DNA from: Sulfitobacter sp. M39
GTDB taxonomy: Bacteria > Pseudomonadota > Alphaproteobacteria > Rhodobacterales > Rhodobacteraceae
Assembly (NCBI RefSeq): GCF_021735935.1
Contig: NZ_WMDZ01000001.1
Span: 2,108,001 to 2,172,000, forward strand
DNA: 64,000 nt
Direction: 5' to 3'
The notes beneath the pieces are model-generated. The model had not been told where the DNA came from. It did no database searches and saw only the letters and a program-made list of their open reading frames with translations. A program made the position numbers and the translations under genes. Below are positions 35,537 through 44,228 of the stretch, in pieces. Numbering within the stretch: the stretch's first letter is position 1; each line of letters begins with the position of its first letter.

Positions 35537-36028
35537 ATGAACCGCAGAACACTATTGAAAACTTCGCTGGGCGCATCGCTCGCGATCATTCTTGGACAAC
35601 ACGCAGGAGCACAGACAATGGACGAACAGACACAAGCCAGCTTTGACACCGTGATGGGCTTTATGGGCGCTATGGGATCGGGTGACATGGAGACAATGGG
35701 CAAGTTGATGGCCGATGATATGGTCTGGCACAACGAAGGCGACGCCAGCCTGCCTTGGATCGGCGGCGCGGAGGGTAAAGAGAACGTCTTTGCATTCCTC
35801 GGTGTCTTCTCCGAGAATTTCCAGACCACCGAATGGGAAAACACCGATGCCTTCGCCTCGGGTGACACTGTGGCCGTCTTTGGCAAGATGAACGGCGTCA
35901 CGGCTCATTCAGGCAAAGAGATCGGCGAATTCACCTTTGCTTTGCGCGCCAAGGTTCGCGATGGTCAAGTCGTGCTGTGGCATTGGTTCGAGGACAGCTT
36001 TGCGGTGAGCCAAGCCTATCACGGCTAA
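35537..36028 (+). CDS. Exported SnoaL-like (NTF2-fold) protein
   Basis: A 163-residue protein. The N terminus MNRRTLLKTSLGASLAIILG resembles a Tat signal, with cleavage probable after AGAQ. The rest is an NTF2/SnoaL-like domain (VMGFMGAMGSGDMETMGKL, DMVWHNEGD, FEDSFAVSQAYHG) that typically forms a cone-shaped ligand pocket. No enzymatic activity can be assigned. It belongs with the flanking DUF2218 and NmrA-like genes. Confidence 0.78.
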   Translation: MNRRTLLKTSLGASLAIILGQHAGAQTMDEQTQASFDTVMGFMGAMGSGDMETMGKLMADDMVWHNEGDASLPWIGGAEGKENVFAFLGVFSENFQTTEWENTDAFASGDTVAVFGKMNGVTAHSGKEIGEFTFALRAKVRDGQVVLWHWFEDSFAVSQAYHG

Positions 36029-36091
36029 GCCGGAACCTTATGGCAGAGCCGCCCGAGGCTCTGCCTTCATACCGAGCAGTGAGGACTTATC

Positions 36092-36940
36092 ATGACGACA
36101 TATGCTGTAACCGCCGTATCCGGCCAGCTTGGCCGCGAGATCGCCCGCAAGCTTATCGATCTGCCGGGCGATGCACCCGTGATCGGGCTTGCCCGCACGC
36201 CCGAGAATGTCTCCGATTTGGCGATTGATGTGCGCCCCGGCGATTATGACCAGCCCGAACAGTTGGAAACCTCGCTCAAAGGTGTCGATGCGCTGGTGAT
36301 TTTGTCCGGCATGGCCCCGCCCGAAGACCGCATCCAGCAGCACCGCAACGTGATCAACGCCGCCCGCGCGGCGGGTGTGAAAAAGCTGGTCTACACCAGC
36401 ATCATCGGCCCCGAGGATGGCACGCGCTTTTCGCCGGTGGTGCAAAGCAACCGCCAAACCGAAAAGGACATCAAGGCCAGCGGTCTGGATTGGGCGATCG
36501 GGCGCAACGGGATCTATATCGAGCCGGACGTTGAATATATCGACAGCTACAAGGCGCGCGGCGAGATCGCCAACAGCGCTGGCAACGGCAAATGCGGCTA
36601 TACCACGCGCTCGGAACTGGCCCATGCCTATGCAGCGCTGCTGACAAAGGATGACCTGAATGGCGGCACTTTCGACCTTAACGGCACGCCGATCACGCAG
36701 GAAACGCTGGTAGGCTATCTTAACAGCGCCTTCGGCACCAATCTGACCTACCGCGAGATGACACCCGAGGATTTCGTCGCCGACCGCAGCGCTGAACTGG
36801 GTGATTTCCTCGGCCCGATCATCGGCGGCATCTACGAAGGCATCCGCAAAGGCGTCTACGACCGCCCCGGCGATTATGCCGCTGTCACCGGACGCCCACA
36901 TCAATCGTGGGGTGATTATTTCACCGCGCTCACGGCCTGA
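36092..36940 (+). CDS. NmrA-like NAD(P)-binding oxidoreductase
   Basis: A 282-residue atypical short-chain dehydrogenase. The N-terminal nucleotide motif is VTAVSGQLGREIARKLIDLP, and KLVYTSIIGPEDGTRFSPV follows near residue 97. The family includes NADPH:quinone oxidoreductase 2 (QorB) and NmrA sensors. Last gene of the small stress-type group; a role in quinone or electrophile reduction is inferred. Confidence 0.83.
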   Translation: MTTYAVTAVSGQLGREIARKLIDLPGDAPVIGLARTPENVSDLAIDVRPGDYDQPEQLETSLKGVDALVILSGMAPPEDRIQQHRNVINAARAAGVKKLVYTSIIGPEDGTRFSPVVQSNRQTEKDIKASGLDWAIGRNGIYIEPDVEYIDSYKARGEIANSAGNGKCGYTTRSELAHAYAALLTKDDLNGGTFDLNGTPITQETLVGYLNSAFGTNLTYREMTPEDFVADRSAELGDFLGPIIGGIYEGIRKGVYDRPGDYAAVTGRPHQSWGDYFTALTA

Positions 36941-37102
36941 AGACCGCGGTAGGGGCCAAATGCAATGCACGGCGTGCAGCCGCCAAGAAAGCCGAGATAG
37001 GTGAGCGAGCCGATCACCTGTTTTTGCATCCCCAAAGATGGGAGCGTGAACCGGCACGTCCCGCTGCCCCGCCGCATCAAAAACGCGGCGAGGCAAGTGA
37101 GG

Positions 37103-38284
37103 CTATTCGGCAGCGACGGCTTGGGGCACTGCCCCGTTCAGGCGGCCTGACAAGCGCACCAAAACGATCCCGACAACCACCACTCCGGCAGCAATGTAGG
37201 GGGCAGCCGCAAGGCCGATACCTTCGACGACCAGCCCACCGGCCCATGCGCCGCCTGCGATGCCAAGGTTGAAGGCTCCGATGTTCAGGCCAGACGCCAC
37301 ATCCACCGCACCGGGTGAGACTTCGCGTGCGATTTGCACGACATAGGATTGCAGTGGCGGCACGTTGGCAAAGGCAAACCCGCCCCAGAAGGCCGCAACC
37401 GCGATGGCTGCAATCGGGTTGGTGAGGAACGCGCCCAATGCAACCAGTGATATCGCAAGGCCGGCAAAGATCACCGTGAGGGACGCCACTGCCCCGATCC
37501 GGTCAGCCAGTTTGCCGCCAGCGATGTTACCCACTGCGACAGATGCACCGTAGAGCAGCAACACCACACTAACCGCGCCTGCAGATAGGCCAGTGACTTC
37601 GTTCAGCATCGGCGCAAGGAAGGTGAAGGCGATGAAGTTGCCACCATAGCCGACAGCCGTGATCAGATAGACCAGCAACAGACGCGGCGAGGTCAGCACC
37701 TGCAACTGCGCCTTGATTCCTGCCGAGGCAGCTTTGGTCAGATTGACAGGCACTAAGATGGCAGAAGCAATAAAACCGATCACGCCAAGCGCAACAACGC
37801 CAAGGAAGGTCGACTGCCAGCCAAAGTTCTGGCCGATGAACGTCCCCAATGGAACACCCGTCACCAGCGCGACCGTCAGACCAAGGAACACCAGCGCGAT
37901 GGCTGAGCTTTCCTTTTCAGGCTCCACAAGATCGGTGGCGATGGTCGAGGCGATGGCAAAGAACACGCCATGCGCGAGACCCGTGATAAAGCGCGCAGCG
38001 ACAAGGCTGCCGTAATCCGGCGCGAAGGCTGCATAAGCGTTCCCAAGTGTGAACAGCCCCAGCAAGAGCAGCAACAGCGTCTTGCGCGGCACGCGGTCTG
38101 CCATGGCGGTTAGCACTGGCGCGCCGATGGTCACGCCAAGCGCATAGAGGCTAACCAACAGGCCAGCGGAAGGAATGGAAACGCCAAGATCGGCGGCGAT
38201 GGTGGGAAGCAAGCCGACGATAACGAACTCGGTCGTTCCGACGGCAAAAGCGCTGATGGTCAGCGCCCAAAGGGCAAGGGGCAT
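37103..38284 (-). CDS. MFS transporter (AraJ/sugar-efflux type)
   Basis: A 393-residue, 12-helix major facilitator, starting LALWALTISAFAVGTTEFVI as in drug:H+ antiporter-1 members such as AraJ and YdhP. The inter-helix motif TAMADRVPRKTLL is present. ATG 38284 has GGAG 8 nt upstream. It is divergent from a LysR gene that probably controls it. Likely an exporter; substrate unknown. A GC hairpin (CGCCGC/GCGGCG, 37070-37090) follows the stop without a T-run. Confidence 0.87.
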   Translation of the reverse strand: MPLALWALTISAFAVGTTEFVIVGLLPTIAADLGVSIPSAGLLVSLYALGVTIGAPVLTAMADRVPRKTLLLLLLGLFTLGNAYAAFAPDYGSLVAARFITGLAHGVFFAIASTIATDLVEPEKESSAIALVFLGLTVALVTGVPLGTFIGQNFGWQSTFLGVVALGVIGFIASAILVPVNLTKAASAGIKAQLQVLTSPRLLLVYLITAVGYGGNFIAFTFLAPMLNEVTGLSAGAVSVVLLLYGASVAVGNIAGGKLADRIGAVASLTVIFAGLAISLVALGAFLTNPIAAIAVAAFWGGFAFANVPPLQSYVVQIAREVSPGAVDVASGLNIGAFNLGIAGGAWAGGLVVEGIGLAAAPYIAAGVVVVGIVLVRLSGRLNGAVPQAVAAE

Positions 38285-38395
38285 CGGGTTTCTCCAATAA
38301 ATTTGATGTCGACGCCGTATATGCCAGCGGCTATCTATTGCGAGAACAGACAAGTTTGGAATGGATCATTGCAGAAACCGCACGAATTGTTGCGC

Positions 38396-39265
38396 ATGGT
38401 GGATTTGGCGGCTTTCGTCGGGATCGTCGATGATGGCGGCTTTGCTGAATCCGCGCGGCGCAGAGGGGTATCGGCCTCAACACTCAGCCGGTCAGTGTCG
38501 CGGCTGGAAGAGCAGTTGAAAGTCACACTCCTGCGCCGGACTACGCGGTCCATCGAGATCACCCCCGAAGGCGCTGCTGTTCTGGCTGAGGCGCGCGAGA
38601 TTTTGGATCGCAGTGAAGCCCTGCAAGAGATAGCAACCAGCGGACAGGCCCCCGCCGGACCGCTGCGGGTGAATGCGCCTGTGCCTTACGTCCTGCATGT
38701 CCTTGCCCCGCGGTTGGCCGAGTTTCGTGCGGAGTACCCCGGCATCCAGCTGTCGATCGATATGACCGATGCCCTGGTGGACCTTATCGGCAGTCACGCG
38801 GACGTTGCCATCAGGCTTGGCCAGCTACCCGATAGCGACATGTTGCATCGTCCCTTGGGGTGCACAGCTTGGAAATTAGTTGCTGCGCAGGAGTACCTTG
38901 ATCGCAAAGGCTGGCCAAAAACACCAACCGACCTCGCAAAGCTGGAGCAAGTGCGCTTTGCGGCACCAGATCATATCAACACGCTGCGCTTTGCTGGTCT
39001 GCCCACCCCCGTGACGGTCCCCACCGCCCTGACCGCAGGCAATGGGGAGGCCGTGCGTCAGATGGTATTAGGCGGTCTGGGCATCGCGCGTTTTTCCGAT
39101 TTCATGATCGCTGACGATATCAAGGCGGGCCGATTGGTTGAGCTTTTTCCGGGCCAGCTTGACGCCACCCCGCTGGATATTTCAGCCCTCTACCTTACCC
39201 GCGTCTCGGGGCTGCGCCGGTTGGGTGTTTTTCTGGATTGGTTGGGGACCATTGATGGATGTTAA
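38396..39265 (+). CDS. LysR-family transcriptional regulator
   Basis: A 289-residue regulator: MVDLAAFVGIVDDGGFAESA, HTH GVSASTLSRSVSRLEEQLKV, then LLRRTTRSIEITPEGA and the effector-binding domain. ATG 38396 matches conserved starts, though no strong ribosome site precedes it and in-frame TTG codons lie just upstream. It is divergent from the MFS exporter gene. Confidence 0.87.
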   Translation: MVDLAAFVGIVDDGGFAESARRRGVSASTLSRSVSRLEEQLKVTLLRRTTRSIEITPEGAAVLAEAREILDRSEALQEIATSGQAPAGPLRVNAPVPYVLHVLAPRLAEFRAEYPGIQLSIDMTDALVDLIGSHADVAIRLGQLPDSDMLHRPLGCTAWKLVAAQEYLDRKGWPKTPTDLAKLEQVRFAAPDHINTLRFAGLPTPVTVPTALTAGNGEAVRQMVLGGLGIARFSDFMIADDIKAGRLVELFPGQLDATPLDISALYLTRVSGLRRLGVFLDWLGTIDGC

Positions 39266-39821
39266 GTTACACAAGTCCCCATGGATCAAGCATTACTTCA
39301 CCCCAAAGCCGCCAGCGTCGAAACATTCGACCGGGGCACCTTGGAACAGTCAGTATCTAGGTCCGCGCCAAGACTGATAAGGCTGTGTAATTCCGGACAA
39401 ACGGCAAGCGCGTTGAAGCGGAGTTTGGTCCGTAGACAGCCCAGTATAAAGTTTGTTCGGTTAATCCGTGTTAGACGGGTATCACCTCGCGGCCCGCACT
39501 GGAACAGCACGTGCCGCTCAAACGCCGCTTATCCGAAAGCAACGGCTCTGAACACCCGACCATTAAGGTGGTGAATATGTGGAATCTTGAAGTGAACAAT
39601 TGTTTGACTGATCAAAGGAAGCAATTCCTCGCGCAATCTTGCGCCGGAGAAGAGGTTTCTTCGACTAACATGGGCGGTATTTAATGCGCCGGACGTGTCC
39701 CAAGATGCGTCCCAAATCGGGACCCAAACTTGATGACCCCGGCAGGAAGAGCTGTAACAGCACGAAGAGCTATAACTTTATAGGTTTTACTGCTGTATTC
39801 TCAAAATCAACTTAAGTGTAA
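39266..39821. other. Gene-free stretch next to tRNA-Ser
   Basis: No gene is supported here. A short plus-strand frame ending at about 39734 reads FLRLTWAVFNAPDVSQD and ends GTQT-stop. It looks like the tail of a longer protein but has no start and no recognised family. A GTCCC/GGGAC hairpin (39709-39723) lies within it. Its place beside the 3' end of a tRNA suggests an old, eroded integration site, which is only an inference. Confidence 0.4.
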
Positions 39822-39911
39822 TGGCGGAGAGACAGGGATTCGAACCCTGGGAACCCGTGAAGGCTCAACGGTTTTCGAGACCGCCCCGTTCGACCACTCC
39901 GGCACCTCTCC
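39822..39911 (-). tRNA. tRNA-Ser (anticodon CGA)
   Basis: A 90-nt class II tRNA on the minus strand. The acceptor GGAGAGG pairs with TCTCTCC, followed by G and an encoded CCA (39822-39824). The anticodon loop is CTCGAAA, giving CGA, which reads UCG. A long variable arm and a T-loop GGTTCGAATCC are present. Confidence 0.95.
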
Positions 39912-40058
39912 GCATCGGTGTGGTGCGTCCGTTTAGGATGGATTTTGCGGGGTGGCAAGGGGGGCTAGGCCAGTTTTCGCGGACACGGGGAATTTCATTG
40001 CTGACAGATGGGTTTCGCCTAAGTTCTTGGGGTGGATCAACTTGAAAGGAATGCCCTG

Positions 40059-40901
40059 ATGCGCCGACTGTCCCGTTTGCCGTTAACTTTATGTTTTGGA
40101 TTGGCGGTCATGGTGTCGCTGATTGCACCGATGGCACGGGCCGCCGACAGGGAAAGGGTCGATGCATTTTTAGAAGTCACAGGTTTTGATGTCGCCCTTG
40201 AAAGCATCCGGCTGTCTGCAAATTCCGCGCCACAAATGCTGGGGATTGATGCGGATGCCTTCGGCTCTGAATGGTCGCGTCTGGTGCGCGAGGTATTCGA
40301 GACGGATTTAATGCTGGACATGGGGGCCGGTATTCTCGCGCAGGCGCTCAGCGATGATGCGCTGGAACATGCGTCGGATTTCTACGCCAGCGATCTGGGC
40401 CAACGCCTGGTTGCCGCTGAAAACGCCTCGCATATGGAGGAAGACGACGCCGCGAAGGCAGAGGCGGGTGATGCGATCCTGAATGGGCTGCGCGGGATCG
40501 ATTCTCCGCGTGTGGATCTGTTGGCGCGTCTTAACGGGGCAAGCGATGTCGAAGAGAGCTCGATCAAGGCGCTGCAAGAGGTGCAGATCCGTTTCCTGAT
40601 GGCAGCGGCAGGCGCGGGTGTGATCGAATTGCAGATGGAAGAACCCGACCTGCGCGAAGCGATGCGTGCACAAGAGCCCGAGATGCGCGCCTCTATTAAA
40701 GTGAATGCGCTGGCGGGGGCGGCCTATACCTATCAGGCGTTCTCGGATGAAGAGGTGCTGGTCTACGCCAAAGCGCTGGAAGATCCGCAGATGCAGGAGG
40801 TCTACGCACTGATGAACGCCGTGCAGTTCGAGATCATGGCGAACCGGTTTGAAGAGGTCGCACAGCGGCTTGGCACCATGCAACCCAGTCAGGACCTGTA
40901 A
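40059..40901 (+). CDS. Exported DUF2059 domain protein
   Basis: A 280-residue protein with a signal peptide (LTLCFGLAVMVSLIAPMARA, cut near residue 27). It has the DUF2059 signature ASDFYASDLGQRLVAAENAS around residues 105-125 and a second related helix pair toward the end (FSDEEVLVYAKALEDPQMQE). Mostly helical and acidic. ATG 40059 has GAAAGGA 8 nt upstream. Two bases separate it from a similar gene. Function unknown; probably periplasmic. Confidence 0.75.
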   Translation: MRRLSRLPLTLCFGLAVMVSLIAPMARAADRERVDAFLEVTGFDVALESIRLSANSAPQMLGIDADAFGSEWSRLVREVFETDLMLDMGAGILAQALSDDALEHASDFYASDLGQRLVAAENASHMEEDDAAKAEAGDAILNGLRGIDSPRVDLLARLNGASDVEESSIKALQEVQIRFLMAAAGAGVIELQMEEPDLREAMRAQEPEMRASIKVNALAGAAYTYQAFSDEEVLVYAKALEDPQMQEVYALMNAVQFEIMANRFEEVAQRLGTMQPSQDL

Positions 40902-40903
40902 CC

Positions 40904-41713
40904 ATGCGCGCCTTTGTTCTTGCTGCTGGCATGTGGATGCTGGCGCTGCCGCTGTGGGCCGACGCGCGGTCAACCGTGCTGGTGGATGTCCTGCGTCTTG
41001 GCGAGCTGGCCGAGATTTTGCAGCGCGAGGGGTTGGAGAACGCGGAAACGCTTGATCGCGATATGCTGGGCGGGCAGGGCGGCGCGGGGTGGGCGCTGCA
41101 GGTGCGTGCCATCTACAACCCCGAACGGATCGTCGAAACCCTGCGCGGGGCATTGGATGCGGGCTTGCAAGGGCAGGCCCGCGAGGATGTCATTGCCTTT
41201 TTCGCGCAAGACACGGGCGCAAGGATCATCACGCTCGAGAACGAGGCCCGCGCCGCCATCACCGACCCCGAGGTGGAAGACGCCGCCCGTAAAGGTTTCC
41301 ATGACTTTGAGGGCAGCAACGACCCACGTCTGGCGCAGATCACCACATTGATCGACAGTGGCGATATGATCGATCGCAATGTCACCGCAGCGATGAATTC
41401 CAACTTTCAATTCATGCGTGGGATGGCAGATGGCAACGCGCTACAGATGACAGAGGCCGAGATGCTGGCAGACGTGGCGCAGCAGCAAGAAGAGATCGCG
41501 CAAGACACGCGCGGCTGGCTTTATGGCTATCTGCTGCTGGCGTATTCTCCGCTGGAGGATGCAGAGCTCGACCGCTATATCGCCTTTGCGCAAAGCGATG
41601 CGGGGCGCAGCCTGAATACAGCGCTGTTCGAGGGCTTTGGCACCGCGTACGAAGACGTGTCCTATGCCCTTGGTCGCGCAATTGCTTTGAACATGGTGGC
41701 CGAGGAATTATAG
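40904..41713 (+). CDS. Exported DUF2059-like protein, paralogue of the preceding gene
   Basis: A 269-residue protein with a signal peptide (MRAFVLAAGMWMLALPLWADA). The C-terminal part, LDRYIAFAQSDAGRSLNTAL, matches the DUF2059 pattern of its neighbour. REDVIAFFAQDTGARIITLE is an N-terminal copy of the same helix pair. The two genes are in one operon and of similar length, suggesting a duplicated pair. Function unknown. Confidence 0.72.
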   Translation: MRAFVLAAGMWMLALPLWADARSTVLVDVLRLGELAEILQREGLENAETLDRDMLGGQGGAGWALQVRAIYNPERIVETLRGALDAGLQGQAREDVIAFFAQDTGARIITLENEARAAITDPEVEDAARKGFHDFEGSNDPRLAQITTLIDSGDMIDRNVTAAMNSNFQFMRGMADGNALQMTEAEMLADVAQQQEEIAQDTRGWLYGYLLLAYSPLEDAELDRYIAFAQSDAGRSLNTALFEGFGTAYEDVSYALGRAIALNMVAEEL

Positions 41714-41761
41714 CCAGCCGCACCGCCTCTGCGATAAGTCCCGCGAGGCCCGTGCTGGCCC

Positions 41762-41790
41762 TTGACATCAGGGGGGCGGTGCATCATACG
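41762..41790 (+). promoter_or_regulatory. Probable sigma-70 promoter of rplU-rpmA
   Basis: TTGACA (41762-41767) is a perfect -35 element. CATACG (41785-41790) after a 17-bp spacer is the -10. A transcript starting near 41797 would have a 140-nt leader before rplU. Confidence 0.6.
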
Positions 41791-41807
41791 GCAAGCCTCA
41801 ACCTAAG

Positions 41808-41904
41808 GGTGCCCGTTTCGGGTGCCTTTGTTATTTCATGAACATCCCGAAACGGGATGCGCTGTCCGAGGTGGGCCAAGGCCCGACAAACTCCCGAACG
41901 GGGA
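41808..41904 (+). promoter_or_regulatory. Structured 5' leader of rplU with alternative pairings
   Basis: Hairpin A (GGTGCCCG/CGGGTGCC, 41808-41826, loop TTT) is followed by TTTGTT and resembles a terminator. Hairpin B (ATCCCG/CGGGAT, 41844-41858) follows. Segment 41812-41822 is the exact 11-nt reverse complement of 41846-41856, so A and B can be replaced by one long-range helix. Two more small hairpins lie at 41873-41884 and 41893-41902. The layout suits attenuation or autoregulation by L21. Confidence 0.5.
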
Positions 41905-41936
41905 CCACAGGATGCGGAAACAGTAAAGGAAGACGC

Positions 41937-42650
41937 ATGTTTGCGGTCATCAAGACAGGCGGCAAGCAGTACAAAGTTCAATCCGGCGATATGCTGCGGG
42001 TAGAACGTTTGGCTGCTGACGCGGGCGAAACAGTCCAATTCAACGAAGTTCTCATGCTGGGCGGCGATTCCCCCAAGCTGGGTGCTCCTTTGGTCGCAGG
42101 GGCCGGCGTTCAAGCCGAGGTCGTCGATCAGATCAAGGGCGAGAAAGTCATTCACTTCGTCAAGCGCCGCCGGAAGCACTCTTCCAAGCGTACCAAAGGC
42201 CACCGTCAAAAGCTGACACTGGTCAAGATCGGCGAGATCCTGTCGTCCGGCGCGGATAAATCCGACGTCAAAGCGGCAATCGGCACCGGTTCCGTCAGCG
42301 CTGCTGCCGTGACAGCCATGGAAGAGCGTTATGCGCTGAACAAAACCGATCAGGCCGAAATGGCCAAGCGCGTAAAAAACAACCAGGCCGAAGAAAAATC
42401 GGCTAAGCCTGCCAAGGCGAAGAAGGCTAAAGCTGCACCCGCAGCCGAAGGTGCCGACGATCTGAGCAAGATCTCCGGTGTTGGCCCCGTCATCGTTGGC
42501 AAGCTGAACGGTGAAGGCATCACAACCTTCGCACAGATCGCTGCTTGGACAGACGCTGACGTCGAAGCTATCGAAGAGAAACTGTCGTTCAAAGGTCGCG
42601 TCGGTCGTGAAGACTGGATCGCACAGGCCAAAGAACTCGCAAAAGGCTAA
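41937..42650 (+). CDS. rplU: 50S ribosomal protein L21 with C-terminal helix-hairpin-helix extension
   Basis: A 237-residue protein. Residues 1-103 are a standard L21 ([38 protein letters not shown]). It continues through a Lys/Ala-rich linker (near 145-165) into a helix-hairpin-helix-like domain, [21 protein letters not shown]21 is normally about 103 residues. Extended forms are known in Rhodobacterales; the extra domain may bind rRNA. Start ATG 41937 has AAAGGA upstream. Cotranscribed with rpmA. Confidence 0.93.
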   Translation: MFAVIKTGGKQYKVQSGDMLRVERLAADAGETVQFNEVLMLGGDSPKLGAPLVAGAGVQAEVVDQIKGEKVIHFVKRRRKHSSKRTKGHRQKLTLVKIGEILSSGADKSDVKAAIGTGSVSAAAVTAMEERYALNKTDQAEMAKRVKNNQAEEKSAKPAKAKKAKAAPAAEGADDLSKISGVGPVIVGKLNGEGITTFAQIAAWTDADVEAIEEKLSFKGRVGREDWIAQAKELAKG

Positions 42651-42662
42651 GGAGAGACACCA

Positions 42663-42932
42663 ATGGCACATAAAAAAGCAGGCGGCTCATCCCGTAACGG
42701 CCGCGACTCAGCAGGTCGTCGTCTTGGCGTGAAAAAATATGGCGGCGAAGCTGTCATCCCCGGTAACATTCTGGTGCGTCAGCGCGGTACAAAGTACTGG
42801 CCCGCTGAAGGCGTTGGCATGGGCAAGGATCACACGATCTTCGCAACCGTTGATGGTAAGGTCCAGTTCCACAAGGGGCTGAAGAACCGTACGTTTATCT
42901 CGGTCCTGCCAGCGGCAGAAGCCGCAGAATAA
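42663..42932 (+). CDS. rpmA: 50S ribosomal protein L27
   Basis: An 89-residue L27 ([40 protein letters not shown]). The N-terminal tail reaches the peptidyl-transferase centre. It needs no N-terminal processing, unlike the Firmicute form. GGAGA stands upstream, and a strong terminator follows. Confidence 0.96.
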   Translation: MAHKKAGGSSRNGRDSAGRRLGVKKYGGEAVIPGNILVRQRGTKYWPAEGVGMGKDHTIFATVDGKVQFHKGLKNRTFISVLPAAEAAE

Positions 42933-42959
42933 GCCGCACCCGAGAGGTTTGAAAATTTA

Positions 42960-42994
42960 GGGATCGGCGGAAACGCCGGTCCCTTTTCTTTTTT
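42960..42994 (+). terminator. Rho-independent terminator of rplU-rpmA
   Basis: GGGATCGGCG (42960-42969) pairs fully with CGCCGGTCCC (42974-42983), with one T-G wobble and a GAAA tetraloop. TTTTCTTTTTT follows. Confidence 0.93.
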
Positions 42995-43030
42995 GTCGCC
43001 CAATGTTCACTCAAGAAGGGAGGGGCCGTT

Positions 43031-43627
43031 ATGTCACGATCAAACCGCCCCGAGCTGAGCGATGGCATCATCCGCCTGCGCGCGCCCGAACACCGCGACA
43101 TCGACGCCCGTTTCAAGCTTGGAAACACGCCCGAAATCCACCACATGTTCGGGGCAGAGCTGAACGCAGTGCCGGTGATGACCAAGGCACTGGCCGAACG
43201 CTGGTATGAAACGCAGCAGGTTGAACCGCTGGCCTGGGTCATCGAACATCGCGGCAAGATGATCGGTGCGCTGCGCCTGCACAGTCTTCGTCCGTGGGAT
43301 GCCAGCGCCGATGTCGCGATCGGCATTCTCGCCCCCAAGAAACTGGGGAAGGGGTTGGGCACGCGCGCGCTGCATCTGCTTGCGGCCCACGCCTTTGGCT
43401 CGCTGTCGCTGCACCGCCTCTCTGCCCGTGTGCTCGACATCAACGAACGCGCTGCGGCCTGTTTCACCAAAGTCGGCTTTGCCGCCGAAGGGCGTGCGCG
43501 GCAGTCGTCTTTTCTGGGGGGCGAATGGCACGACAACCTGTTGTTCGGGCTAATCAAACCTGATTATGTTCCGCCCGTCTATGACGCCAAGCCGCGGCAA
43601 AAGCGCAAGAAGAAGAGCCAGTCATGA
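43031..43627 (+). CDS. GNAT-family N-acetyltransferase (RimJ/RimL type)
   Basis: A 198-residue acetyltransferase. The fold signature is seen in IRLRAPEHRDIDARF, AIGILAPKKLGKGLGTRAL (acetyl-CoA loop) and NERAAACFTKVGFAAEGRAR. The C terminus is a basic tail (RQKRKKKSQS). The substrate, protein or small molecule, is unknown. It overlaps the following lysE-like gene by 4 bp. Confidence 0.85.
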   Translation: MSRSNRPELSDGIIRLRAPEHRDIDARFKLGNTPEIHHMFGAELNAVPVMTKALAERWYETQQVEPLAWVIEHRGKMIGALRLHSLRPWDASADVAIGILAPKKLGKGLGTRALHLLAAHAFGSLSLHRLSARVLDINERAAACFTKVGFAAEGRARQSSFLGGEWHDNLLFGLIKPDYVPPVYDAKPRQKRKKKSQS

Positions 43628-44226
43628 GCGTCGCCCTGACATCCTTTATCGTCTTTGCTGCAAGCCAGATCGGCACACCCGGACCGGCGAATATGGCGTT
43701 GATGGCCACTGGCGCGCGCTTCGGCTTTCGCGCGGCAGTACCTTTTGTCGCGGGCGTGGCCCTTGGCAAACAGCTGGTGATCTGGCCAGTGGGTTTCGGG
43801 TTGATGCAACTGGCCGACCGCGCGCCGGGGGTTTTCGTCGCGCTGAAATTCGCCTCGGCCGCCTATATCATCTGGCTGGCGTGGAAGGTTGCGAACCTGC
43901 GGTTGGGGCAGGGCGCACGAACCGAGGCTGCGCCGGGCTTTCTGGCCGGGCTGATCGTCCACCCGCTGAACCCCAAGGCCTGGGCGATGATCGTGGGCAG
44001 CTTCACGGCCTTCATCGCGCCCGGCACACCTGCGCTGGCGGCGACGGCCACGGTGGCCGCCGTGCTGCTGGGATGCCAGATCGTGCTGCATCCCTTGTGG
44101 ACGCTAGCCGGTGCGGGGATCGCAAAGACGGTCGCAGGCACCGTTTGGGAGAAATATTTGATGTGGACCTTGGCCGCTTTGACGGTGGCCTCTGTCTTGT
44201 TCGTGCTGTTCGGAGGAGGGACATAA
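43624..44226 (+). CDS. LysE/RhtB-family amino-acid exporter
   Basis: A 200-residue membrane protein with about six helices and the family motif near the start: FIVFAASQIGTPGPANMALM. NPKAWAMIVGSF is a second conserved element. Exports an amino acid or related metabolite; substrate not readable. Translationally coupled to the acetyltransferase before it. Confidence 0.87.
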   Translation: MSVALTSFIVFAASQIGTPGPANMALMATGARFGFRAAVPFVAGVALGKQLVIWPVGFGLMQLADRAPGVFVALKFASAAYIIWLAWKVANLRLGQGARTEAAPGFLAGLIVHPLNPKAWAMIVGSFTAFIAPGTPALAATATVAAVLLGCQIVLHPLWTLAGAGIAKTVAGTVWEKYLMWTLAALTVASVLFVLFGGGT

Positions 44227-44228
44227 CG

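Noticed and set aside
37070..37090. Hairpin after the MFS gene as a terminator
   Set aside because: The CGCCGC/GCGGCG stem is clear but no T-run follows on either strand.
39281..39574. A 97-residue frame downstream of the third lysR gene
   Set aside because: No family is recognised, there is no good ribosome site and composition is unlike neighbouring genes.
39822..39911. tRNA-Ser as an attachment site of an island within this window
   Set aside because: I could find no second copy of the tRNA 3' end and no integrase in the window.
43566..44228. Long frame covering the LysE-like gene and joining the second acetyltransferase
   Set aside because: It is an out-of-frame reading of the LysE gene, Gly/Arg-rich and without homology. 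Only residues from 44229 form a GNAT domain.
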